Shown here piece after piece: positions 1 through 10,543 of a DNA stretch of 64,000 nucleotides. Position numbers and translations under genes: made by a program. How positions within the stretch are numbered: position 1 is the first letter of the stretch; each line of letters opens with the position of its first letter. The notes beneath the pieces were generated by a model that was not told where the DNA came from, did not search any database, and saw only the letters and a list, made by a program, of their open reading frames with translations. The stretch comes from Heliopora coerulea (lineage: Eukaryota; Cnidaria; Anthozoa; Scleralcyonacea; Helioporidae), in the NCBI GenBank assembly GCA_030142905.1, contig JASJOG010000002.1, positions 2,292,501 to 2,356,500 on the forward strand, read 5' to 3'.

Positions 1-730
1 ACTTAAGCATGGAATACGACCGGCGGCAAGAAAATATTCTGTACTGAAGTCCACTGTTCGTGGATTGATCAAATCTTATAAGGAAAGAAAAGAGAACAGA
101 GAACTCGACCAATTGCCAAGGAAGCATCGTGGAGCAAAAATTTGTTACCCGAGAACATCGATGAGAAAGTTATCTCAGTGATCAAAAGCATGAGAGCGGC
201 GGGATGTGTTGTCAATTACAACATTGCTATTTCCGTAGCGAAAGGAATCGTAATGGCCAATGACCGGTCAATGTTAAAGGAAAACGGGGGAAAGTTCGAT
301 TTCCACTATACATGGTGCCGGGTCAATTTTCAGAAGATTGGGCTTCAGTAAACGCAGAGGAACAAGTGCAAAACAACCCGTATCACCTGGCTTTTTGAAA
401 GAAATTCGCTTCACGTTTTGTCGGTCTATTGAAGAAGCGGTGAGTGCTTATGACGTGGTCGATGATCTGATCATAAACATCGACCAGACTCCTTTGCCGT
501 TTGTCCTCATTAGCAAGTACACAATGGACAAAACTAACGAGAAGTTTGTGCCAATAAGTGATAGCGCTGATTATCGCCAAATTACTGGAACATTCTCAGT
601 CACCGTGTCGGGCAAATTTCTGCCAATTCAACTAATCTACCAAGGGAAAACAGATCGTTACCACCCTAAATTCAACTTCCCAAAAGAATTCCACATTACC
701 CACACTCAAATTTGGACAAGTTTTATTTGT
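1..730 (+). pseudogene. pogo/Tigger-like DDE transposase fragment
   Basis: Broken coding remnant of a pogo/Tigger-type (Tc1/mariner superfamily) transposase. One stretch (142-351) carries a segment like VVNYNIAISVAKGIV, the region just before the catalytic core in these proteins. A shift of frame near 338-350 leads into a second stretch (to 733) with KRRGTSAKQ, then the first catalytic aspartate in IINIDQTPLPF, then QITGTFSVTVSGKFLPIQLIYQGKT and a THTQIW end. These are family hallmarks of the first half of the DDE core. Translation of 40-140 in yet another frame also looks family-like (STVRGLIKSYKERKENRELD), so at least two frameshifts are present. The later D and E residues are absent and the left side is cut by the window edge. 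It is a dead relic, not a host gene. Confidence 0.85.
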
Positions 731-810
731 TGATAAAAAATAATCTTGATAAATGCGTAAATTGCTTCTATTGATCTGACCGAAAAGAACGAACAAAAAA
801 ATTCTTAAGT

Positions 811-966
811 GAATTTAAAGCTGCGCGAATTTAAAGCTGCGCGAATTTAAAGCTGCGCGAATTTAAAGCTGCGCGAATTTAAAGCTGCGCGAATTTAAAG
901 CTGCGCGAATAAGTCCTGAACATGGTGCGCGAAATTAAATCGCGCGAATTTAAAGCTGAGCGAAAA
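811..966. repeat. 16-bp tandem repeat array (gaatttaaagctgcgc)
   Basis: Six exact head-to-tail copies of the 16-mer gaatttaaagctgcgc occupy 811-906. A short unrelated stretch follows, then degenerate copies (gcgcgaaattaaatcgcgcgaatttaaagctgagc) to about 966. The perfect identity of the six copies suggests recent slippage or unequal exchange. Each unit joins an AT-rich half (aatttaaa) to a GC-rich half (gctgcgcg). Confidence 0.95.
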
Positions 967-1509
967 TGAGTACCACGCAAATTTTAATACAAGTAAGGTA
1001 GGTGATGGGTATGGAAATCACTATTGATCATATCAGCAAATCCAAAATGCATAAGAAATATGCAAATAGTTATGTACAGGTAAAAATTCCGATTGAAAAT
1101 AGTATAGTAAAATATATAAGGTAAAAATATTTTTATACCTAATATATTTACCTCATTTTTACCTTTACCTATTTTATCGAGAAAATAGCATTTACACCAC
1201 ACCTTGAACACTTTTCGAATACGTTTCCCGGAAAGATAACGGAGGCAAGAAACATGTGGACATAAACATCTGAAGGACCGACCTTCAGTTGGTATTCTCA
1301 TTCCTTACTTATTTTTTAATTATGGTTTGTTGTTGAAATTTTTAGCTTAATTACTCTTCAAACACGGGGCAAAACATATGTATTAAACAATTATTTTCAT
1401 ACACAGGTTTCAGGTCTGTCAGATACGTTCGGGAAAAATTTTGGACAATCCACTCTGGAAAAATGTGTCCCATTACTCCCCTGACTGATGTCATTTGCTG
1501 CCCTACATC

Positions 1510-2022
1510 CAGTGAATACATTTATTTTGAAGAAGGGGGACACAATGAATTCAAATTAACAGCATTTGGGGATCTGTGCGTGCACGGTGATTCATTCTGA
1601 GGCATTAACGCAATTTCTTGGTGGCCAAATTGCGTGCCAAAAACAAGATCTTCATTTGAAACTGAAAAGGTTTACAGTATTTTAACGCCTAATGCCTAAC
1701 TTGTGACCCTTAACCTACACCCCCTAACCTTAATCCTAAAGCCTTAATCCTAAAGCCCTGAACCAGAACATCTAAGCCTGCGCCCCTAATCCCTAAGTTT
1801 TAAGCTTTGAACCCTGAATCTTGAACCCTGAACCCTAACCCCTCTAGTAAACGCATTTATGATGAAGATGGGGAATACAATGAATTTAAGCCAAGAACAT
1901 TTGGGGGACGCTGTGCACGTTGATTCATTATTCTGCGGTTTTCATGCAATTACTTGATGACCGACTGGACTGTAGAAACAGGATCATCAGTTAGAGCTCA
2001 AGATGTTTACAGTATTTTAACC
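1510..2022. repeat. Diverged ~175-bp duplication flanking a telomere-like spacer
   Basis: Copy A (1510-1686) and copy B (1845-2022) share, in the same order, acacaatgaatt/atacaatgaatt, catttgggga/catttggggg, gtgcacg.tgattcatt, cgcaattt/tgcaatta, and an identical end tttacagtattttaac. The repeat period is about 336 bp. Several mismatches and small indels separate the copies, so the duplication is old. The spacer between them is a C-rich telomere-like block described separately. Confidence 0.75.
1687..1844. repeat. Degenerate telomere-like (CCCTAA-type) interstitial block
   Basis: The stretch is dominated by variants of ccctaa, ccctgaa and cctaaag (for example ccctaaccttaatcctaaagcc and tgaaccctgaaccctaacccc). 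The canonical animal telomere motif TTAGGG read on the other strand is CCCTAA. The array is imperfect, so it is either an old interstitial telomeric sequence or a telomere-like minisatellite. Confidence 0.6.
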
Positions 2023-4030
2023 GAGAAATCTCTTTAATTAGCCTCTAATTGCTAGCTTGATGACTCAGGATTAAAAGATTTTGCAGACTTTTGAGCAAAG
2101 TTGGGGGCAAGGGGCAGGGGATTGGTATCCGCAGTTTCATGGTACAAAGTTTAGTGACTGCGGCAAGAATACACCTTGAAATTATTAGCAATATTCAGTC
2201 GGTGTTAAAATAAAAGTCAGTCGGTGTTATGCACTTTTTCATGAGGACAAGATGGCCGACCGGTTTTACTAGTGTATTTTAATCCCCTTGCTCAATTGTT
2301 TGACGTAAGTTTCATTACTTGGCAGTCTAGCGATGTTTCGGACCAAAATGTGTAAATGTAAAGTTTGTTTAAAAAATAATTGAAAGAACGGGACTTGTTG
2401 TGGAAAATCTTTTGGGGCCTTCGGACTTCCAAAGTCACCCGTGGCACCCGCCAAAGAAGACGACTGCCAAACCATGCTCAACACTTATAAGAATAACTGC
2501 TCTCACGACCGAAGTTCCCGGTAAACACCTTGCCCCCGTACCTCTGGCAGTAGATCAGAATAATTACCTTTGACACATCACTTCTTTATAATTATCATGC
2601 TAACTTGAGTGAAGTTTTGGAAATGCTCGGATTTACAGGGACAACAAATGTAGCCAGGATTCATCAGGTGTGCTAGAACTGGTAACTGGTCCCCGTTGGG
2701 TCATAACTCTTTTTGTTCAACATCCGAAGTTTGGACTTGAACCTGGTAACAATAGACGACTTTACACGTCATGGGCAGACGTCTCCGACCGGAAAACGTT
2801 AAACGGACTTTCTGACACAGGAAAATTAAATTCACCAAAACAAGTTATCTACATTGCGTGCATAGGTTGCAGTATGCAGGACCGTAGGAAGCAGGGGGAG
2901 CAGGGGACGGCGCCCTGTTAACGCGTGAAAAGGAGGACTGGGACCCCCTAAGTATTTGATATCAACTCACGAGGAGTGCAGAAAAGTATTCAATTTTTCT
3001 TTTCCCCGGCTGAACGGCATACAGTGACTGTTTCAGGTATGTTAGCCGGATATTACATAAAGTCGGGTTGGGATTTCAATTCGATAGAGAACTTGATCAG
3101 ATTGAAATTCTACTCAAGCCGGTGCCTTCTAATATGAAGTCGGATTGACATTTCAACTTTATTGTTTACTATACATCGGAAAAACTGCTCTTGTTTGATT
3201 TCAGTATGACTGTAAGGGTTATTTTACCTTAAATAGCATGGAATGAGTACTGCAAATGGGCACAAAATGTCCCACTCGCTGAATGTGTATTTTATGACAT
3301 TTTGTAACCTTAAGAATTTTCTAAATTCCCTCTTCTAAACTGCAGGAAATAGCATTTCAGAGACTCCCGATTTCAAAATTTTCCGGGGAGGCATACCCTG
3401 GACCTCCTATAAAATTTTCAGTCCCCCAAGCAAGAAACATTTTCCTCCGGCCCCTGGCCTTGTACGAGGATATGCTCTTGTCGGATTGTTTGATGGCAGT
3501 AGATTACAGTTGACATGTTGACTAACAGTCTAAATAGAGGAAAAATTTCGCCGAACTGTTACTGGGACAACAGATATTCATTCAGTCGTAGTGAAAGGAA
3601 TTTGATGCAGATAAAAGAATAAATAAAGTAAAAAATAAAAAAAGCATTCGCACATAGACAACAGCTTCCGAATAGCTTCAAAGAGATTTTCGTGTTGGAT
3701 ATATCATTTCCTTAGCTGTCGTTTCATGTTCCCTAAATGTGCGAACATCTATGCAGACAAAGCACGCTTTGCCAGACTGATATATTCCCCACTATTCCAT
3801 CTTCCTAATTAAAAACATACATGAATATATTAATTAACGGGCGCAAATATACTTTGCCAGATTTTTTAAACATGAGTTTGGATGATATCGATAAAAAATT
3901 TTGAATATGCAGAGCTTATTCTTGGAATGATAGGTTTTATTTCCGCCATAATAGAACGGGATCGAGATGAGATACCTTTTCAAGGGACTTCATGGATGCT
4001 TTTTCTAAAAATTATGAAGATGATTTATAG
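2023..4030. other. No recognisable gene
   Basis: Reading frames here are short and have no recognisable motif (longest about 83 codons at 2670-2921). The stretch 2880-3480 has G-rich then C-rich patches (agcagggggagcaggggacggcgccct, later tccccggctgaacgg and cagtccccc) that resemble eroded repeat DNA, but I cannot assign a family. Confidence 0.5.
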
Positions 4031-4378
4031 ATGCATACAGAATACGAACAAATAATAAATCTACCTGTTAGGCTTCAGAGTAGGTCACTGACACTTGAGA
4101 AGACGCTGAACAAAGAAGGATTTACTATGCAGGATTTACGGAAAGAAAATAATGTCGTCGAATTAATTTTGACCGAAATTAAGCAAAGAAAAATAGAGGA
4201 TTTCAGTTTAACCGTTCCCATCGAATGGAACCTTTCTATACGAACTCTACTTAAATCTCTCTCATTTGTAAGGATTAAGTTAGCTCCCGTTGAAAAATCA
4301 AGATTCATGTTCCTTCGCCACCGATTGCAAGTTGATCTATGTACATTGGACGCTGCGAATGAAGCTTTTTATATGTAA
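4031..4378 (+). CDS. Hypothetical 115-residue ORF, unrecognised
   Basis: An ATG-started frame of 115 codons, ending in TAA at 4376-4378. The predicted peptide is charged and mostly soluble-looking (MHTEYEQIINLPVRLQSR at the start, ANEAFYM at the end), with no signal peptide, membrane segment or motif that I recognise. It lies 0.9 kb upstream of the PTF1A-like gene on the same strand. I see no promoter or poly(A) signal that clearly belongs to it. It may be a chance frame or a fragment of an old element; length alone does not settle this. Confidence 0.25.
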   Translation: MHTEYEQIINLPVRLQSRSLTLEKTLNKEGFTMQDLRKENNVVELILTEIKQRKIEDFSLTVPIEWNLSIRTLLKSLSFVRIKLAPVEKSRFMFLRHRLQVDLCTLDAANEAFYM

Positions 4379-5180
4379 TTGTATTTTAATTACTACAAAT
4401 CTCGCTCACCCTTCCTACTGTGCTAATATCACAAATAAGCGACTTGGGCTTTTTCAAAAAGGCTTATACAGGTTTAAGGATGCATTAGTGGTCAGCTAGA
4501 GGTTAAAGTCGTTTAGCCGTTAAGTTATCACTTTTTGTAGTTCCCTCCAGTAAGTTGGCACGCGACATCCACTTCACTGCCTTGACCGGTATAAACTGAA
4601 TATAAATTGATTCATTCATTTGGGCGTTAATTGGAAATAAAGATTTCAATTCATTAACAGTTTAAAGTTTGTGTCGGATTTATATAAATCGACAAACACG
4701 GTGAGGGTCTCTTGTTTAGTCAACACTTTCAAGTCAAAGGTAAAGCAGCTGCAAGATACATGCTAGTAGAAAATGACAAAGATTGAGATGCAGCCAGATT
4801 TTAAAGTGATTAAATATTAACTAGGTTTTTCCATTTAGTAGAAGGTAATGTACAATGCAAAGGCAGTAAAGTTAGTAGTTATTGAGGTTTGTAAGTCGAT
4901 GGCCGTCAACCTGTCCTTGAAAATATTATGCTGGGTCCGTTAAGGAATACTGATGTATTTTTAGACCAAGATTTCATGACATTTGAATGAATGGCAACAA
5001 AATTGTTCTTTTATTGTTGTGCTTAACACGAGTTGCTCCTCTTCGAGCTTTTTACTAATCCTACTTTTGTCAGCTATATTACCTAATGTATATCATTAAA
5101 GCATCTTGCTTTATCAATGCGAACAATGGAAGAATGAATTGGTTATTTGCCTTGAGGTCTCGTTTTCGTGGCGTCGCTCA
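4379..5180. other. Upstream flank of the PTF1A-like gene
   Basis: No coding sequence recognised. A palindromic E-box CAGCTG lies at 4746-4751. It could be read by a bHLH factor, but one 6-mer is weak evidence. Otherwise AT-rich intergenic DNA. Confidence 0.45.
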
Positions 5181-5185
5181 ACGCT

Positions 5186-5219
5186 GATTGGCTCCATCAT
5201 CATTTGCCTCGGTTAAATA
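5186..5219 (+). promoter_or_regulatory. Putative core promoter of the PTF1A-like gene
   Basis: An inverted CCAAT box (gattgg, about 5186-5191) lies 22 bases before a TATA-like ttaaata (5213-5219). A start 25-30 bases further on would give a 5' leader of about 65-75 bases before the ATG at 5314. Spacing is plausible, but the boxes are short and the call is inferred from position. Confidence 0.4.
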
Positions 5220-5313
5220 GAGCATACCGTGGGGTGCGTAGTTGAGTTGTTCTTTTAACGGGTCCAAAGTAAGTAGACGTACGCAGTGAAAGCGAACAAA
5301 GAAAACGCAGGAG

Positions 5314-6115
5314 ATGATAGATTGTACTGGGTCATTTTTTACCAATGCCGATTTGAGCGGACCATTCACTGAGGACTTACCGAACTGTAAGAAGCGCAGG
5401 AAGCGAAAATCTGCTATGGCCGAACATGTTATGCAGAGACACGCGGCGAATCTACGGGAACGAAAAAGAATGCAAAGTATTAATGAGGCGTTCGAAGGAC
5501 TCCGTCATCATATCCCAACGCTACCTTACGAAAAGAGACTGTCTAAAGTGGACACTCTACGGCTGGCCATTGGCTATATTGGATTTTTAACAGAGATTAT
5601 CAATTCTGATGTTCGACACAACGACAAGTTATGCCGTCCCCGTATCGAAAAACAAAAGAAAATCATGATACGCCACCGAGGCTTAAGTAAGTGGTCGACA
5701 ATTTTCATTCTGTATTGTGCCAACCTGCTACTTTAATTCCACAAGACTGTTCATGACCGTTAGTCGTCAATCCTTAACTGGAAGGATCACCAAATCAGCT
5801 GAATCAAACGAACGTGTCTAGCGCCGATCAATTTCTGAAATAAGTCGGTCTATTTTCTTGAGAACCGTGCGTTTGGATAACGCTAATCATGTTAGTTATA
5901 TATTTTATGATTTATTGTTCTAATATGCCGTTATTTTTTCTTCTGCCTGTGCTATAGATGTACCAAACGAATATGGGTTGCCACCCCTTCGTGGTCACTC
6001 GTTATCGTGGACTGATAAGTCTAAATGTCGCCCAAATACTATCATGACGGCGAAAGTATGGACGCCAGAGGATCCAAGAAGAAACAATACTTGCTCTTCG
6101 TCCTTGTTGCGCTAA
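5314..6115 (+). CDS. ptf1a: PTF1A-like bHLH transcription factor, two exons (5314-5686, 5958-6115)
   Basis: A nuclear bHLH activator of the PTF1A (Fer) family. Exon 1 gives 124 codons plus one base; donor gtaagt at 5687; acceptor tatag ending at 5957 after a pyrimidine-rich tract; exon 2 runs to TAA at 6113-6115; total 176 residues. A Lys/Arg cluster (KKRRKRK, about 26-32) precedes the bHLH (about 41-95), with [19 protein letters not shown] and [18 protein letters not shown] nearly as in vertebrate PTF1A. The exon 1 end IMIRHRG matches the segment before the second exon in vertebrates. Exon 2 supplies [13 protein letters not shown] (W142) and [11 protein letters not shown] (W159), the C1 and C2 motifs that in mammals bind RBPJ/RBPJL. 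Frame continuity across the splice, by an a|at codon, independently supports the model. Start chosen: first ATG, purine at -3. Unspliced, the frame ends at 5736 without C1/C2. Confidence 0.93.
5687..5957 (+). other. Intron of the PTF1A-like gene (271 bp, phase 1)
   Basis: It begins with consensus gtaagt and ends in tctgcctgtgctatag. A branch-like pyrimidine-rich stretch (ttattttttcttctgcctgtgc) precedes the acceptor. The position after the HRG residues matches the known intron position of vertebrate PTF1A as I recall it. Confidence 0.88.
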
Positions 6116-6230
6116 TGTTAAGGATGATGTATGAGTTGTGAAAAAGTCATAGCAGAAAAGCAAAGTGCCCGTGGAAGATGTAGTGGTCTTCGAAATCACA
6201 ACCAAAGTGCGATGATATTTTGTCTCACAA

Positions 6231-6236
6231 AATAAA
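6231..6236 (+). terminator. Poly(A) signal AATAAA of the PTF1A-like gene
   Basis: A canonical aataaa lies 116 bases after the stop codon of the PTF1A-like gene, a normal distance for a short 3' untranslated region. A T-run (gactttttttttaaat) about 45 bases further on could act as the downstream element. Confidence 0.6.
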
Positions 6237-6239
6237 TCA

Positions 6240-9200
6240 TAAAAACGAAAATGGGCTCACGGCCATTCGAACCCTATAATCGACTTTTTTTTTAAATGAC
6301 CAAAAGCATTGCTGGCTTAGCTCGTAAAAGTGAAGGAACAGTTCCTAATAAAGTTCTTCTGTAAACATACCATTTTTTTTTTGTTTCCTTGTTTGGTTAG
6401 TTCCTGAGATTCTCTTTGATAGTCTTCATATCATAAGTGAAAATTAATATGATGCCAACCATAGTTTCCAACGATAAATGACCTTCTCAATTTCTAAAAT
6501 TTCATTTGTCTTGTTCTGAGTTAATCGTTTTGATTTTTACAAGTTATTAACCATCAAATCCAAGAAGTTTCTATACATATATATATCGCAAACAAGTGAA
6601 AACGAAAACAAATACAAAAACTGTTCACTTGCACAGTAACGATCACCTTTGTTCACGTCTCAACGACATTTGGTACCTGTGTCTTGTAGTTAACGTCGAG
6701 CTCTTAAGGGTTGTCAAATTGAGTTTTAATAAGGACCAGACAAGAAGAGCGAAGGAAAAACCAGAGGAAAAGACAGCTGAAAATAAGAAATGCCAGGACG
6801 ACAATTTCTGATCAAACAGGAATTCGTATATTCAGGGTCACATCTGTATATTATGCCAAATAACATTCAAGTTAGGTGCAAGAAAAAACTGGAATATTAT
6901 CCACGTGTGAATCTCGAGTTTTGACAAACCCTCTTGGCGGTTCATTTTCTAATGGCATTCAGGAAAAAAAAAATTTCGAAATCTGATTTGCCGTTTGTAA
7001 AAACAGACACAAACACAACACAGATTTCACAAAAAAAAGTGCAATTATCTGAAAATAAGCAAAACAGCAGGTATAGATCTCGATCCAAATGTTTTGGCAA
7101 GTTGACAGCTCCTTGCCTTCGACAGCATTGGAGATCATCTGATCCACATAATGACATTTATGAGGAGGGAGGTATGTTATGAATAAATTTTCTTCTTTTG
7201 GAAAGACATCGATGAATAAGCCATATATCTTTGTTTTGTTAGCCGTTTGGCAGCGAAAAGCCACTTTTAAGTTGAAAGGTCTGGCGAACATAGCAGAACT
7301 AGGCATGTGGTCTCTTTTGAAGGTCATCTTCCAATTACACAAGTTTGACTCGTGCCTAGAAAAGAAGGCAAAAATAATGGTATTGAGCCTTTTTCTAAGT
7401 GTTTTATTTAGAACAATGCCAACGTTTATATTGTTTGAACGATTGGTGAGTATTTCTCAATCACTCGTGTACCTCATATGCGTTGCTTAGGCTGGTGACA
7501 TACGCCACAACGTGGCATGAATGGGTACTTTTTCATTCAACACCTATAACCACGCCGTCTTCGGCATTAAATTTCCTTTGTTTGTGCAAATTCAAATAGA
7601 CTTAGCAGATGTTCTAACCACATAAAATAAATTTTGAATGATAATGAGCTTAAACATGTGACGAACTCATAAAACCATTGCTGCCAAATTTCTTTTTGGC
7701 GAAGCAAAGTCCCCTTTTCTGAGAGGAACTATGGAGGAATTCGCATCATTTCCATATTTGGGACCTCCAAAAACGGTTGGGGATTTCTACACGGAAAAGT
7801 AACAAAATCCAACTTGCGTAGACGACAAACAGTTTAAAGTTAATTAAGATTTATAGGTGATGCATTGTCTCCGTGCAATGTCAATAGCTTTGATGTATCC
7901 TTTCAAAGATCCTTTCAGAGTTCTGCAAGCCAGAAAAGAGTAACGCCCTATACAATTTTGTGACTCTTTTATGCACACGTGGCCGTTAGAAATAGTAAAA
8001 TTTAATTAAAATCCTCTGATAAAATGGTGGGGAGTTTGATTAAGAATAAAATTTTGTTTTAAAAGAAAACACACACTTCAGAAGAGACTCGAGTTAGATC
8101 TAGCTGTTGGACCAAAAGACTGTTCTAATTAAACTTAATGAATTATTCACGTATAGTCACCAAGTATGTCGCAGAGAGATACAATGAAAAGTTTAGAATC
8201 TTTATTTCGTTATTCCGGATTGTAAACCCGTTAGTACTCAGAGAAGTGGATGAACGCTTACAATAGCACTAAGTGAGCTGTTCAAAACATTTCTGCGCAT
8301 GCGTCTGATTTTTGTCATTAGCATACAAAACAGCGAGAAGTAGGGTTCTTATACCTTTCACAATGAAGACAGCTGACATCGGTTTAATGGCTATCGGAAA
8401 AGAGAGAGACCAGCTCTCCAAAGTCACAAATTTTCACTTAGAGGAAGCAGAATAGGCCAAGCTAGCCCGCCAGAGCTTCGATCTAAGAATCACCAACGAG
8501 AGCACATTAGTTTATCAGGCAATATGAACACAAAATCGTGCTGAAGTGACGAGCTTTACTGGTGATTCAAATCAAAAATATAGTCTGCCATTTTTACCCT
8601 CGCAAGGGCAATCAAATTTTTTACTGCACTGACTGATGAGCAGTTCTCTCTCACAACAGCATTAAATACATTAAATAAAGAAATAAATCAAGATGGAGTA
8701 TAGAGCAAACTTTCTAAGGAAAGGATAAGACCAGGAATAGGGGGTGTATCTTACTCGTACTTAAGTGTAGTAGAAATTGCCTTGGGAACCGAATGGCCAT
8801 TGATAGTAATAATTTGAACAAACCAGTCCTTATAATCCTGTGCTCTTCATTGATCAGTAGCTTTTGGGACTTGTTCGAAGCATTGCTACCATTTGTAAAT
8901 ATTAAAAAATTTCTTTCGACTGAATTGATAAGCTTTAGAACAGACACTATGAGCAAGAAAAATAACATGCGTTTCTCTTTATCCTGTTAATTCACGCGTT
9001 AACTTCTACCTGAAAAATCTAAGGTGTTTTGACAAGGTCATTAATCTGACGGACGATACTCTTCTTAGGATCTTAAACTCTTTGGGAAGGTTTCGCAGTT
9101 TTCCAAACAAAAATTCGCCAACATAAGCATATACTAACTTGCAGCTGAAATCATCGAACTTTCAATATTTTTCAACCATGCCTGCCGCTTAAAAAACTTC

Positions 9201-10066
9201 CTAGCTGCGCAGAAGAAACATCGTTTAACTAAACCCGAGGTCTTTGGATGACTCATAAACCACAAACAAGTGGAAATGCACAGATGAGTGGCTTAAACAA
9301 CCACGTACGACATGCGTGTTGGTCTCACACAGGAATTGGTACTTGCAAATGTTTTGATATCCTCATTTACCAATGATATCGCATATTTCTTACATATAGA
9401 TGTCACAACCAACCCAATCGAAACGCGCATGCAAGAAAAGTAGCGTTATACTTGCATATTCCCATGGATTTATGCTCTGATATATATATTTAAACAATCA
9501 ACTTGATGAAAAAAAAAAAAAAAAAATTTTGATTTATACTTTGTTCTTATTAGGTATTACAGTGTGAATGACTTGGACAATACTGTGGTATGCACACCCT
9601 TTACACACTCGCTCACTACTCCCCATATTCGACTTCGTATTGATGCTTATATAAGACAGTCAAGATATTTGTAGATCACATTTTGCTTTTGATACAATCT
9701 TCAAAAATTATTACCAGTTTCTCTATTTCCAAAAAGACTTAAATTATTTTGACATCGTCATAAACTTGACTTTTTCCAGTGGCGTCCAGAAGTGGTGTTC
9801 CCGTACCCGAAATGTTGTTCCTCCATTGCCGTTTAGCATCTTCAACGTTGTATACCTATACGCCGTTAAACTTCTTTATCCCGAACTACCTTGGAGAAAA
9901 CTTCCAATTGTTCAGGAAGTTGAAAGAAAACTAATTGCTCTACCATGTAAAAGACCACCCTACAAACCTGCGTAACGAGGAGAATTTAAATTTGGAATTG
10001 GCAATAACCAGGAAAACAATATTTATAACCAGCAGGCTTGTGAATAAGAGAGATTGCAAAATTTAG
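6240..10066. other. No recognisable gene; AT-rich intergenic DNA
   Basis: Reading frames of 60-127 codons occur on both strands, mostly overlapping one another (6942-7342) and without motifs. A frame ending at 9975 is preceded by an acceptor-like ttgactttttccag at about 9766-9779, but its peptide (for example VVYLYAVKLLYPELPWRKLP) is unknown to me. An 18-base A run sits at 9509-9526. Confidence 0.5.
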
Positions 10067-10543
10067 CCCTTGAGAAGAATAGTAAAATAAAGATTAATGC
10101 CCAAGTGAGAATTTTTAAATGCAAACTCATGATTAAGGACAACTTGAGAACATTTTAAAACATATTTAGCAAAGTTTCGTTGCCGACGTGCAGCATCTAT
10201 ATACTGTATATATATATATATATATATATATAACAAGGAGCAATACCCGTCTCAGACAATTCCACATTTATAGAAAACAGAATATTAAATCGGCCACGAC
10301 TCGTACTGATATGTATTGTATGTATTGATAGATACATATGTATGTATTGATAGATAGATGTTAACACCTGTAGCCTTACTCTGAAGATGTTGCACGTCTG
10401 CAGCGAAATGTTAGTAAATATGTTTCAAAATCTTCTCAAGTTATCCTAAATCATGGGTTTGCATTTAAAAATCTTCAGCTGGGCATTAATCTCTATCTTA
10501 CGATTACGTTTTCCGCCCGGAAAATCGATACCCTTGAGAAGAA
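10067..10543. mobile_element. Inverted-repeat element with 13-bp target duplications (Penelope-like terminal repeats?)
   Basis: The 13-mer cccttgagaagaa occurs at 10067-10079 and again at 10531-10543, flanking a large imperfect inverted repeat. The left arm (about 10080-10198, gattaatgccc ... tttaaatgcaaac ... aacttgagaa ... aacatattta) is the reverse complement of the right arm (about 10383-10510). The ~185-bp centre holds a (TA)n run and tgatagata-type repeats. The right arm contains CTGAAGA, a TGTTGCACGTCTGCAGC stem-loop and GAAA, which resembles a hammerhead core with its stem II. Penelope-like elements can carry inverted terminal repeats with such ribozymes, so a truncated copy of one is the best guess. 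No coding sequence remains. Confidence 0.6.
10205..10232. repeat. (TA)n microsatellite
   Basis: About 14 uninterrupted TA units lie at the left side of the spacer of the surrounding inverted-repeat element. Confidence 0.95.

Noticed and set aside
811..966. CRISPR-like regular repeat array
   Set aside because: The units are contiguous with no spacers, so it is an ordinary tandem repeat.
6002..6205. Minus-strand open frame of 67 codons
   Set aside because: It is antisense to exon 2 of the PTF1A-like gene, whose motifs are clear on the plus strand.
6240..6330. tRNA-like words on the minus strand (gggttcgaatggccgtgagccc)
   Set aside because: The B-box-like part is present, but no cloverleaf, A box or acceptor stem can be formed.
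8633..8665. actgatgagcagttctc, containing CTGATGA
   Set aside because: No GAAA box or pairing stem II follows, so the match to the hammerhead core is by chance.
9766..9975. Open frame preceded by a splice-acceptor-like ttttccag
   Set aside because: No partner exon, no recognisable domain and no ATG; a short acceptor-like word is common in AT-rich DNA.
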